A DNA stretch of 9,943 bases, taken from positions 1 through 9,943 of the forward strand of contig JAQGMD010000118.1 of assembly GCA_028292565.1 (NCBI GenBank), read 5' to 3'. This DNA comes from Burkholderia sp. (lineage in GTDB: Bacteria > Pseudomonadota > Gammaproteobacteria > Burkholderiales > Burkholderiaceae). This document shows positions 1-6,118 of this stretch, piece after piece (position 1 is the stretch's first letter; each line of letters opens with the position of its first letter). The position numbers were made by a program, and so were the translations under genes. Below the pieces are notes generated by a model. It did not search any database. It had not been told where the DNA came from and saw nothing but the letters and a program-made list of their open reading frames with translations.

Positions 1-307
1 GATTATAGCATTACTCCACGATGTTTACCGGGCGTGGTGCTTGGTGCGAGTCTGTCGAGCACCTTCGTAAGGTGCGTTTCACCCGATTTACCCCCCATGG
101 CTGACCTCGTCGGCTCGCGGTGACCCATTATTGCCGATCAGCGATCTGCTTTCACGCGCAGGTGGAAGGAGTAAAAGCGCGAGGCTTCGCGATAAGCCTT
201 CCGCGCTAATGGAGTTCTATCGAACTTCATCACTCAAAGCGGTATTCATCGCATCCGCAATCAGCGGCATGACTACCCACGAGTCAGCCAAATTTGAATT
301 TGCTCAA
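1..307. other. Left-edge non-coding stretch with a hairpin
   Basis: I see no convincing gene here. A 7-bp perfect stem with a 3-nt loop lies at 59-65/69-75 (GCACCTT cgt AAGGTGC). It is followed only by GTTTC, so it is at best a weak factor-independent terminator for a gene to the left. An overlapping alternative pairing exists (GGTGCT at 36-41 with AGCACC at 58-63). Reading leftward, the minus strand carries TGCTATAAT at 2-10, an extended -10-like box without a good -35. A plus-strand frame is open from the window edge to a stop at 121-123 but matches nothing I recognise. Confidence 0.3.
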
Positions 308-336
308 TTGCGCTCCGAACGCACCCTCATTACAAT
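308..336 (+). promoter_or_regulatory. Candidate sigma70 promoter of the Bug receptor gene
   Basis: TTGCGC at 308-313 is followed after exactly 17 bp by TACAAT at 331-336 (five of six consensus positions in the -10 box). Transcription would start near 343, leaving a leader of about 60 nt before the ATG at 404. The -35 box matches only the TTG core, so an activator may help. The call rests on the boxes and spacing alone. Confidence 0.45.
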
Positions 337-350
337 CGCATTCAATCGCA
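333..350 (+). repeat. Direct repeat CAATCGCA over the -10/start region
   Basis: CAATCGCA occurs at 333-340 and again at 343-350, a period of 10 bp, about one helical turn. It overlaps the putative -10 box and start point of the receptor promoter, a position where a bound regulator would block RNA polymerase. No regulator can be named from the sequence. Confidence 0.4.
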
Positions 351-403
351 AATTGCAGTTAGGATATCCGCGTACCCCACACTAATTCTTCGGAGACAAA
401 ATA

Positions 404-1396
404 ATGCAGCTTTTAAAAAAGATAGGCGTCTGCGCCGGATACGCCGCGCTGGTGGCAGCGAGTGCTACCGGAACAAACGCAATGGCGCAAGCCACGGCAT
501 TCCCGACCAAGCCCGTAAAAATCGTGGTGCCCTTCCCGCCAGGCGGCGGTAACGATGCGTTTGCCCGTCATGTGGGCCAGATGCTGACGGACAGCTGGAA
601 GCAGCAGGTCATCATCGAGAACCGTCCGGGCGCCGGCGGCAACATCGGCACCTCGATGGCTGCCAAGTCGCCGGCCGATGGCTACACCCTGCTGCTCGGC
701 CACACCGGCACCATGTCCATCAATCCGGGGCTGTACGCGAAACTGCCTTACGACCCGCAAAAGGATTTCGTTCCGGTCGCCGCTGTCGCCAGCACGCCCT
801 TACTGCTGGTGGTTCACCCCAGCGTCAAGGTCAACTCGCTGAAAGACCTGATTGCACTGGCCAAGGCGAAGCCCACGGAACTCAACTACGCATCGAGTGG
901 CAACGGCACCGGGGCCCATCTGGCCGGCGAACTGCTCAAGAGCATGGCCAAGATCGAAATCATGCACGTCCCGTACAAGGGCACCGGCCCCGCCACGGCG
1001 GATTTGCTAGGCGGCCAGGTACAGATGTCATTCGGCGTGATTCCGACCGTGCTGCCCCATGTGAAAGCGGGCGCGCTGAAGGCGATCGCGGTGACTGGAC
1101 CCTCGCGTCTGCCGTCGCTGCCGAATGTCCCTACCATGGCGGAAGCGGGCCTGCCCGGTTATGAAAGTACGTTAACCTACGGCATCCTCGCCCCGGCAGG
1201 TACGCCTGAGCCGATCGTGAAGGAGATCAATGCGCAGATCACCAGGGCGGTGGCTACGCCGAAGCTGAAGGAATTGCTGGCTGCCGAAGGTGCGACTACC
1301 TTGTCGATCTCGCAGGCGCAGTATGCTGCGCTGATTAAGGCGGAAGCGGCGAAGTGGGACAAAGTGATTAAGGATGGGGGGATTAAGCCGGAGTAA
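404..1396 (+). CDS. Bug-family (TctC-like) periplasmic solute receptor
   Basis: A 330-residue protein of the tripartite tricarboxylate transporter receptor family (Bug/TctC), usually about 320-330 residues. Residues 1-30 are a Sec signal peptide: Lys-Lys near the start, an Ala-rich core, and cleavage likely after AMAQA. The mature part begins with the family hallmark PTKPVKIVVPFPPGGGNDAFAR (about residues 34-55 as a block). ENRPGAGGNIG and SPADGYTLL follow, then the mid-domain YASSGNGTGAHLAGE and VPYKGTGPA ligand-loop motifs, and late PTMAEAGLPGYE. These proteins bind small carboxylates or other organic anions. The exact ligand cannot be read from the sequence, because family ligands range from citrate to aromatic acids and amino acids. 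The ATG is preceded by CGGAGA (391-396) at good spacing. No TctA or TctB membrane subunits are present, so it would use components encoded elsewhere or act as a sensor ligand-binder. Family assignment is very secure; substrate is unknown. Confidence 0.95.
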   Translation: MQLLKKIGVCAGYAALVAASATGTNAMAQATAFPTKPVKIVVPFPPGGGNDAFARHVGQMLTDSWKQQVIIENRPGAGGNIGTSMAAKSPADGYTLLLGHTGTMSINPGLYAKLPYDPQKDFVPVAAVASTPLLLVVHPSVKVNSLKDLIALAKAKPTELNYASSGNGTGAHLAGELLKSMAKIEIMHVPYKGTGPATADLLGGQVQMSFGVIPTVLPHVKAGALKAIAVTGPSRLPSLPNVPTMAEAGLPGYESTLTYGILAPAGTPEPIVKEINAQITRAVATPKLKELLAAEGATTLSISQAQYAALIKAEAAKWDKVIKDGGIKPE

Positions 1397-1441
1397 GCTG
1401 GTCCACAAGTATGAAGGAAGCGGCTTGAGGTTCGGTCCGGC

Positions 1442-1480
1442 AAAAAAATAGGGCGGTTCACGACCCGCCCTACCTGTTTT
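1442..1480. terminator. Factor-independent terminator, strongest leftward
   Basis: An 8-bp perfect stem, TAGGGCGG at 1449-1456 with CCGCCCTA at 1465-1472, encloses an 8-nt loop. On the minus strand it is followed at once by a run of seven T (complement of 1442-1448), the classic form. On the plus strand it is followed after a few bases by TTTT (1477-1480), so it may also stop transcripts of the Bug gene ending at 1396. Its leftward orientation fits the chemotaxis-gene remnant just to its right, whose natural terminator it probably was. Confidence 0.75.
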
Positions 1481-1486
1481 GCGCCA

Positions 1487-1573
1487 CTAATTAATTCTGA
1501 ACACGCTAACCGACTGCTCCAGTTTCGCCGCCAGTTCCTGCATCGATTGGGCCGCCGTAGCAGCCGCTTTCGT
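1487..1573 (-). pseudogene. C-terminal remnant of a methyl-accepting chemotaxis protein
   Basis: On the minus strand a frame ending in TAG (1487-1489) encodes TKAAATAAQSMQELAAKLEQ followed by SVSVFRIN. This is the usual extreme C-terminus of betaproteobacterial chemoreceptors, where an Ala-rich helix with 'AQSLQ..A..L..AVSVF' closes the signalling domain. Upstream in the same frame there is a TGA at 1574-1576 and no further chemoreceptor sequence, so all of the sensor, HAMP and methylation regions are gone. The terminator immediately downstream supports its being the true 3' end of a former gene. Recognition is by motif from memory; a short helical match is the main weakness. Confidence 0.6.
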
Positions 1574-1871
1574 TCAGAGGTGAAATACCCTGTGAATCTT
1601 GACGCGTAGCGAAGCCTTTGAACGGGAATCCACACATAGTCTTGGAGGCCAGCCGTAGTACAGTGATTGGCACTTGAAAATTACTGTGCTGGCGGCAATT
1701 GCCCGGGGCTCCGGGGCCAGAAGCCGACCTTTCGCGACGCCTGCAAGCGCGGCCAGTTCTGCATCCTGTCCGTTGAAAACCGGGCGACCTCAACGTGTCC
1801 TCCAGCGACTTTGGCCTTGCGCGCCATCGGCCGTCGCCATCTCGATCATAAGATAACGACGGCCATTCCAA
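1574..1871. other. Gene-poor spacer, unrecognised
   Basis: No gene can be supported. Several overlapping frames stay open on both strands, but none has a convincing ribosome site or family motif. An interrupted dyad occurs at 1648-1693: GCCAGC and ACAGT on the left, ACTGT and GCTGGC on the right, with a 6-nt bulge. The region lies between the chemoreceptor relic and the Mo-hydroxylase operon and may be further eroded coding sequence. Confidence 0.35.
1829..1864 (-). terminator. Stem-loop just after the Mo-hydroxylase operon
   Basis: GGCCGTCG (1829-1836) and CGACGGCC (1857-1864) form an 8-bp perfect, GC-rich stem with a 20-nt loop, 7 nt downstream of the catalytic-subunit stop codon. No T-run follows on the minus strand, so it is not a canonical intrinsic terminator. 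It may protect the mRNA 3' end. The better leftward terminator is at 1472-1442. Confidence 0.3.
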
Positions 1872-4076
1872 TCACACGCCAGGTGTATCGAACGGTAACC
1901 TGCGCAGCCGCTTGCCGCTCAATTTGGCAAGCGCATTGGCATATGCCGGCGCAAGAGGTGGAAACCCGGGTTCACCCATTCCGGTAGGAGGATCGTTGGA
2001 CGGCACGATATGCACGGACACTTGCGGCATATCAGGCATACGCGCAACGGTATAGTCGCCGAAGTTCTGCTGCTGCACCACGCCATCCTTCAAGGTGATC
2101 GCCGCGCCGGGGAGTGTGGTGCCCACCGCCATGAGCACCGCGCCCTCGACCTGCGCCTCGACCGACAGCGGATTCACCGCCCGATTGCAGTGAACACCGG
2201 CCGTTACCTTGTGCAGTTTCGGCACGCCCTTTTCAAGCGAGGCCTCTACTACATACGCCACCACGCTGTCGAAGGATTCATGCAGCGCAATGCCCCATGC
2301 ACGCCCTTTGGGCAATTGCTTCTTGCCATAGCCGGATTTGGCGACTGCAAGGTCTAACGCAGCCAGATGACGCGGATGCTTTGCGCCGATCAATTTCTTG
2401 CGATAAGCGACCGGATCGATGCCTGCGATCTGTGCTGCCTCATCGATCAGCGTTTCCATGACAAAGGCGGTATGGGTTGAACCGACCGAACGCCACCAAA
2501 GGACCGGCACATTGGCCTTCGCATGGTGCACGGATAGCTTCATCGGCAAATCGTACGGCGCCCCCATGCCCTCGATCATCGTGGCGTCGACCCCATTCTT
2601 TACCATGAAGGCTTCGAACGACGTTCCAGTGGTAATCGACTGCCCGACTATGGTGTGGCTCCATGCGAGTATGTTGCCCTTTTCGTCAAGGCCGATCTCC
2701 GCCCGGTGTACATGCGACGGCCGGTAGTAGCCGCCCCTGATGTCGTCTTCGCGACTCCAGATCAGCTTCACCGCTCCTTCCTTCCCTGCGGCACGGTAAG
2801 CCTTGGCTACGTTCACCGCCTCCACGATATAGTCGGACGTCGGCACCCCGCGGCGGCCAAAACCGCCACCCGCCATCATGGTATGCACCGTCACGCGCTC
2901 GGGCGCCAGGTTTGCAGTCTTCGCAATCGCTGCCTGGTCCACCGTCTGGAACTGTGTGCCGGCCCACACCGTGCAGGAATCGGCCTTGAGATCAACCACG
3001 CAATTGAGCGGCTCCATCGGCGCATGCGCGAGATATGGAAACTCGTACTCGGCGGTTATCTTCCGCGGCGCCGTCGCGAGTTTCGACACATCGGCGTCGC
3101 GCGCGACCAGGCCGGGCTTCTTCGCCAGTTCTTTGTACTCCGCGATCTGTTGTTCACTGCTGACCTTGCCGAGGCCGCTGCTATCCCATTCGATCGCCAG
3201 TGCCTCGCGGCCCTGCTTCGCCGGCCAGTAGCCATCGGCGATCACTGCGACACCGATGCCGCCACCGTCGACCGGCACTTGCAGTACATCGATCACGCCC
3301 TTGATGGCTCTGGTCTTGCCGGCATCGACCTTGACCGCCTTCGCGCCAAATACCGGAGGATGCGCAACGACCGCGACCTTCATTCCCGGAACGCTATGGT
3401 CGATGCCGAACTGCTGCTTGCCGGAAGACTTCGCGCGCGCATCGAGCCGCGGCGTCGGTTTGCCGATGATGCGGAAATCTTTGGCGTCTTTCAACGCCAC
3501 CTTCTCCGGCACCGGCTGCTTCATCGCGGCATCCGCCAATGCGCCATAGGTCACCTTCTGTCCCGCGGGACCGAGAACCATACCCTTCGCAGTCGTGCAC
3601 TGCTCCGGGCGCACGTTCCATTGATCCGCAGCAGCCGCCACCAGCATGGCGCGGGCCCTGGCCCCGATCTCGCGGTACTGCATGTAGGAATTTTTGATCG
3701 CGGTCGATCCGCCCGTCATCTGCATGCCGAACAGCGGGTCCTTGTACAGATCGCCTGCGGGCGCCAGCACCGCGCGCACTTGCGACCAGTCAGCATCGAG
3801 CTCTTCGGCGATCAGCATCGGCATTCCGGTATGCACGCCCTGTCCGAACTCCAGCCGATTGACCGCAATGGTGACGGTGTTGTCCGGCGCGATACGCAGG
3901 AACGCATTCGGCGGATACACTTTTTTCTCGGCCTGGGCCAGCGCGAAGCGGCCAGCTCCCGGCACGAAGAAACCGAGCACCAGCCCGCCGCCGGCGGCAC
4001 CGGCGGTTTTCAAAAACGTACGGCGAGTGAAGCCTTCCTGCGCCCCTGTTGGAGCATTCATCCATTCGATACGCAT
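1872..4076 (-). CDS. Tat-exported molybdopterin-binding oxidoreductase, catalytic subunit (isoquinoline 1-oxidoreductase beta/aldehyde oxidase type)
   Basis: A 734-residue large subunit of the xanthine dehydrogenase/molybdenum hydroxylase superfamily. It is expected to hydroxylate an aldehyde or N-heterocycle carbon with water at a Mo-cytosine-dinucleotide centre. A twin-arginine signal (TRRTFLK, residues 17-23) and hydrophobic stretch to AQA (about 48) indicate export folded with cofactor to the periplasm. Family signs in order are HAPMEPLNC (351-359), the Mo-cofactor loop GGGFGRR (403-409), WWRSVGSTHTAF (527-538), and late GMGEPGFPPLAPAYANA (699-715), in which Glu702 matches the catalytic glutamate position of this superfamily. 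Length is typical of the IorB-type two-domain form, with no fused cytochrome. The ATG at 4076 follows AAGGA (complement of 4084-4088) at about 7 nt; a second Met at codon 6 also leaves the Tat motif intact. It starts 10 bp after the [2Fe-2S] gene and is clearly co-transcribed. Substrate is undetermined. Confidence 0.93.
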   Translation of the reverse strand: MRIEWMNAPTGAQEGFTRRTFLKTAGAAGGGLVLGFFVPGAGRFALAQAEKKVYPPNAFLRIAPDNTVTIAVNRLEFGQGVHTGMPMLIAEELDADWSQVRAVLAPAGDLYKDPLFGMQMTGGSTAIKNSYMQYREIGARARAMLVAAAADQWNVRPEQCTTAKGMVLGPAGQKVTYGALADAAMKQPVPEKVALKDAKDFRIIGKPTPRLDARAKSSGKQQFGIDHSVPGMKVAVVAHPPVFGAKAVKVDAGKTRAIKGVIDVLQVPVDGGGIGVAVIADGYWPAKQGREALAIEWDSSGLGKVSSEQQIAEYKELAKKPGLVARDADVSKLATAPRKITAEYEFPYLAHAPMEPLNCVVDLKADSCTVWAGTQFQTVDQAAIAKTANLAPERVTVHTMMAGGGFGRRGVPTSDYIVEAVNVAKAYRAAGKEGAVKLIWSREDDIRGGYYRPSHVHRAEIGLDEKGNILAWSHTIVGQSITTGTSFEAFMVKNGVDATMIEGMGAPYDLPMKLSVHHAKANVPVLWWRSVGSTHTAFVMETLIDEAAQIAGIDPVAYRKKLIGAKHPRHLAALDLAVAKSGYGKKQLPKGRAWGIALHESFDSVVAYVVEASLEKGVPKLHKVTAGVHCNRAVNPLSVEAQVEGAVLMAVGTTLPGAAITLKDGVVQQQNFGDYTVARMPDMPQVSVHIVPSNDPPTGMGEPGFPPLAPAYANALAKLSGKRLRRLPFDTPGV

Positions 4077-4086
4077 GGCAATTCCT

Positions 4087-4545
4087 TCAGGCGATTGTTT
4101 TGGCGGCCGTCTTGATGGCGGCGTGTATGCGTTGGTAAGTTCCGCAACGACAGATGTTGCCGCTCATCGCAGCGATGATGTCGGCGTCGGATGGATTCTT
4201 GTTCGTCCTCAATAGCGCGGTCGCGCTCATTACCTGGCCGCTCTGGCAATAGCCGCATTGCGGGACGTCATGCCTGACCCATGCGTCCTGCACCGCCTTG
4301 CCTACCTTGTCGTTTTCCATTGCCTCAATGGTGGTGATTTTCTGGCCTGCCGCTGCGGAAATTGGCGTAATGCAGGAGCGGATCGGCTGGCCATTCAGGT
4401 GGACGGTACAGGCACCGCACTGCGCCGCGCCGCAGCCGAATTTGGTGCCGGTCATGTTCAGGTTATCGCGCAGCGCCCATAGAATCGGCGTCGACGGATC
4501 GGCGTCCACCTCCATGTCGCGGCCATTGATGCTCAGTTTGGTCAT
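4087..4545 (-). CDS. [2Fe-2S] electron-transfer subunit of the molybdenum hydroxylase
   Basis: A 152-residue small subunit that carries electrons from the Mo centre through two [2Fe-2S] clusters. The plant-ferredoxin-type cluster ligands are Cys38, Cys43, Cys46 and Cys58 (in GCGAAQCGACTV and RSC). The helical-domain cluster ligands are Cys97, Cys100, Cys132 and Cys134 (in QCGYCQSGQ and NICRCGTY). All eight are present, so the subunit looks functional. I chose the ATG at 4545 because it follows AAGGA at about 8 nt and gives the usual MxxLxINGR start. A longer frame from 4602 adds 19 residues with no such support. It has no signal peptide and would be exported by riding with the Tat-bearing large subunit, as known for related enzymes. 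It is first in the operon, 10 bp ahead of the large subunit. No FAD subunit is adjacent, which fits the flavin-free isoquinoline oxidoreductase class. Confidence 0.95.
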   Translation of the reverse strand: MTKLSINGRDMEVDADPSTPILWALRDNLNMTGTKFGCGAAQCGACTVHLNGQPIRSCITPISAAAGQKITTIEAMENDKVGKAVQDAWVRHDVPQCGYCQSGQVMSATALLRTNKNPSDADIIAAMSGNICRCGTYQRIHAAIKTAAKTIA

Positions 4546-4593
4546 GATTCGTTCCTTGGGTGGATGTAGATTGGCGGCAGATGATAGATGATT

Positions 4594-4628
4594 GCGTGCC
4601 ACCGTGCATTCGGGTGGTCAGTGCACGC
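4594..4628. promoter_or_regulatory. Imperfect dyad upstream of the Mo-hydroxylase operon
   Basis: GCGTGC (4594-4599) pairs with GCACGC (4623-4628), and the inner CCACC (4599-4603) with GGTGG (4613-4617). An alternative pairing is GTGCA (4604-4608) with TGCAC (4622-4626). The dyad ends about 50 bp before the [2Fe-2S] start codon, so it could be an operator or a leader hairpin. I found no convincing -35/-10 pair for the leftward operon, which suits activator-dependent expression. Confidence 0.3.
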
Positions 4629-4661
4629 AGTTTACGAGCCGCCGCCGTCCGCATGAATACC

Positions 4662-4679
4662 TGATCTTCTTGATCTCTT
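4662..4679. promoter_or_regulatory. Tandem TGATCT repeat in the divergent promoter region
   Basis: TGATCTTCT (4662-4670) is followed directly by TGATCTCTT (4671-4679), a 9-bp-period direct repeat. AraC-family proteins commonly bind direct half-sites, so this is a candidate site for the adjacent regulator. The period is slightly short of one helical turn and the assignment is inference. Confidence 0.3.
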
Positions 4680-4714
4680 GCCTAATCCTATTTTCCACCG
4701 ATTGAGCCGACATC

Positions 4715-4737
4715 GCAGGCGTTACACTAATGCCTGC
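4715..4737. promoter_or_regulatory. 23-bp near-palindromic operator candidate
   Basis: GCAGGC and GCCTGC flank 11 bp that are themselves largely symmetric (TTA ... TAA). Nine of eleven base pairs around the central A are complementary. It overlaps TACACT at 4723-4728, a possible -10 box of the regulator gene, with TTGAGC at 4702-4707 as a weak -35 at only 15 bp. A dyad of this size and place resembles the operators of dimeric repressors. It also covers the more upstream ATG at 4730, which argues for starting the regulator at 4763. Confidence 0.45.
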
Positions 4738-4762
4738 TGTATACCCCTTTCAGAGAGTGGAA

Positions 4763-5719
4763 ATGAGGATGTCTAGAGTTGACGAAAACACAATAACGCG
4801 CCAGGACCGAATGATCGAATTGATGGGGAAACTGGCACCTTCGGAGGGCTCCACACTGTCCGCGCTGGACAGCGTCAAGTTCATGCGCTCGAACCGATCG
4901 CTGCCGCGTATGCCTGTCTTGTATGAACCGGGCATCGTGGTGGTCTGCCAGGGAAGAAAGCGCGGATTCCTCGGCGACCAGGTTTACACCTACGACGCGC
5001 AACAGTTCCTGGTGCTCTCCGTTCCTTTACCATTTGAATGCGAAACGCACGGGAGCCCCGAGGAACCACTGCTGGCTGTGTCCATCAGCATCAACCTGCC
5101 GGTGGCAGCCGAGCTTGTGCTCGCACTCGATGAGTCGCCACACCAGGTGCACGCCGCTCCGGTCGGCATTTGCTCCACGCCGCTGGACGACAAGCTAAGC
5201 GATGCGGTACTGCGTTTGATGGAGACACTGATATCGCCGGGCGACGCCAACATCCTTGGACCCGGCATCGTCCGCGAAATTTACTACCGCGTGCTGACGG
5301 GGCAACAGGGCCCTGCGTTGCGAGCGGCCCTCACGCATCAAAGTCACTTCGGAAAAATCGGCAAGGCAATACGCCGCATCCATGCCGACTACACCGGCGA
5401 CCTCGACGTCGAAACGCTGGCGGAAGAGGCCGGCATGAGCGTGGCGGCCTTCCATGCAAACTTCAAGGCAGTCACTACGACGTCGCCGATGCAATACCTG
5501 AAAACCACGCGCTTGCACAAGGCGCGCCTCTTGATGGTGCAAGATGGACTGAATGCGGCGACTGCTGCAGTACGCGTGGGGTACGAAAGCTCGTCCCAGT
5601 TCAGTAGGGAATTCAAACGGTTCTTCGGACGGACGCCGGTGGAAGAAGCGACGCAGATGAAGAATGCGTTGGTGCAGGTGCCGGAGGTAGAGACGTCGGG
5701 GTTTGTGACGATGCAGTGA
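4763..5719 (+). CDS. AraC-family transcriptional regulator, divergent from the Mo-hydroxylase operon
   Basis: From this start the protein has 318 residues. Residues about 20-165 match the AraC N-terminal cupin-like domain: the ALDSVKFMRS and VLYEPGIVVVCQGRKRGFLGDQVYTYD segments, then LVLSVPLPFECET. The C-terminal third is the paired helix-turn-helix. The first helix-turn-helix lies at about 214-238 (LDVETLAEEAGMSVAAFHANF) and the second at about 264-290 (GYESSSQFSREFKRFFGRTP). This N-terminal domain type is shared with E. coli YqhC, an aldehyde-responsive activator. That makes aldehyde-linked control of the neighbouring oxidoreductase a reasonable inference, not a demonstrated fact. The ATG at 4763 has GAGAGTGG just upstream. 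An in-frame ATG at 4730 would add 11 residues but falls inside the palindromic operator candidate. A third ATG at 4769 is also possible. Family is secure, start uncertain. Confidence 0.92.
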   Translation: MRMSRVDENTITRQDRMIELMGKLAPSEGSTLSALDSVKFMRSNRSLPRMPVLYEPGIVVVCQGRKRGFLGDQVYTYDAQQFLVLSVPLPFECETHGSPEEPLLAVSISINLPVAAELVLALDESPHQVHAAPVGICSTPLDDKLSDAVLRLMETLISPGDANILGPGIVREIYYRVLTGQQGPALRAALTHQSHFGKIGKAIRRIHADYTGDLDVETLAEEAGMSVAAFHANFKAVTTTSPMQYLKTTRLHKARLLMVQDGLNAATAAVRVGYESSSQFSREFKRFFGRTPVEEATQMKNALVQVPEVETSGFVTMQ

Positions 5720-5759
5720 GACGGTGGAGAATCATTGTCTTCAGGGCGGGGGATTGGCG

Positions 5760-5976
5760 CTACTTCGATCTGGGAATCGCCAAGATATCCCCCGGCTGCA
5801 CGCCCGGGCGGTTCTTCGCGAAATCGATTACGAGGTTGAGGCGCTGTTGAGCGGTGTCGTCCGATGGCGGCACGGCACGTCGCGAGTTCGTTCTCCAGCG
5901 CCGCTTCCGAATTGCCCGGCAGCCCGGAAGGGGCCGTCAAAGCCGCGCCCAGTTCGCCTCCTGCTAAAGATTTGCA
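5760..5976 (-). pseudogene. Frameshifted fragment of an unrecognised protein
   Basis: Two minus-strand frames join near 5863 into one plausible C-terminal tail. From 5976 leftward, one frame reads CKSLAGGELGAALTAPSG and continues with ENELATCRAAIG. The next frame then reads SDDTAQQRLNLVIDFAKN and RPGVQPGDILAIPRSK to a stop at 5760-5762. Both halves have protein-like composition, and a single-base slip would join them. I do not recognise the family. The first few codons (KSLAGG) resemble the end of the lipoprotein gene at 6119-6736 (FKFLAGG) at DNA level too, so it may descend from a duplicated 3' end. No start codon or ribosome site supports an intact gene. Confidence 0.3.
5955..5974 (+). repeat. 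Copy of the 3' end of the YajG-like gene
   Basis: CGCCTCCTGCTAAAGATTTG here matches CGCCTCCTGCTAAGAATTTG at 6154-6173 at 18 of 20 positions, same orientation, 199 bp apart. The second copy lies inside the C-terminal codons of the lipoprotein gene. The inverted-repeat element at 5987-6055 lies between the two. Confidence 0.5.
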
Positions 5977-5986
5977 GAAGACTTTG

Positions 5987-6055
5987 GGGTCAGGTCTGCC
6001 TTATACCTCGCCCACACCATTCCACTATAGTACCGGCAAAGGCGAGACCTGACCC
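5987..6055. repeat. Inverted-repeat element with GGGTCAGGTCT ends (REP-like)
   Basis: GGGTCAGGTCT (5987-5997) and AGACCTGACCC (6045-6055) are perfect 11-bp inverted repeats. The pairing continues inward, GCCTT with AAGGC, after a single bulged G, giving a 16-bp stem around a loop of about 36 nt. Short elements with this GGGGTCAGGTC sequence are, to my recollection, common between genes in betaproteobacteria and often tied to REP-associated (Y1) transposases. None is encoded here. It could also act as a termination or mRNA-stability structure between the convergent AraC and lipoprotein genes. Confidence 0.6.
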
Positions 6056-6076
6056 ACAGCGCGGAGTTTGCAAACG

Positions 6077-6091
6077 CATCCGGCCCGGATG
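6077..6091. repeat. 15-bp palindrome downstream of the YajG-like gene
   Basis: CATCCGG and CCGGATG flank a single C, a perfect palindrome 28 bp beyond the lipoprotein stop codon. As RNA it could form a short hairpin. No T-run follows leftward, so a terminator role is uncertain. Confidence 0.3.
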
Positions 6092-6118
6092 ATCCTGAAT
6101 AGGACGTTTCGTATAAAT

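Noticed and set aside
3..98. 31-codon minus-strand frame (MGGKSGETHLTKVLDRLA...) with a GAGG upstream
   Set aside because: It is complete but very short and unrecognised, and it overlaps the hairpin at 59-75. It is worth a search, but it is not supportable as a gene.
131..385. 84-codon plus-strand frame from a TTG upstream of the Bug gene
   Set aside because: It has no ribosome site and no family signs, and it runs through the candidate promoter and direct repeat at 308-350.
2655..4115. 486-codon plus-strand frame
   Set aside because: It is antisense to the Mo-hydroxylase gene, with Arg/His-rich composition typical of a shadow of a GC-rich coding strand.
4546..4602. 19-residue N-terminal extension of the [2Fe-2S] subunit
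   Set aside because: The ATG at 4545 has a proper AAGGA site and yields the usual family N-terminus. The extension has neither.
5389..5940. 183-codon minus-strand frame overlapping the AraC gene end
   Set aside because: Its N-terminal part touches the decayed fragment at 5760-5976, but most of it is antisense to the AraC coding region and has no start signal.
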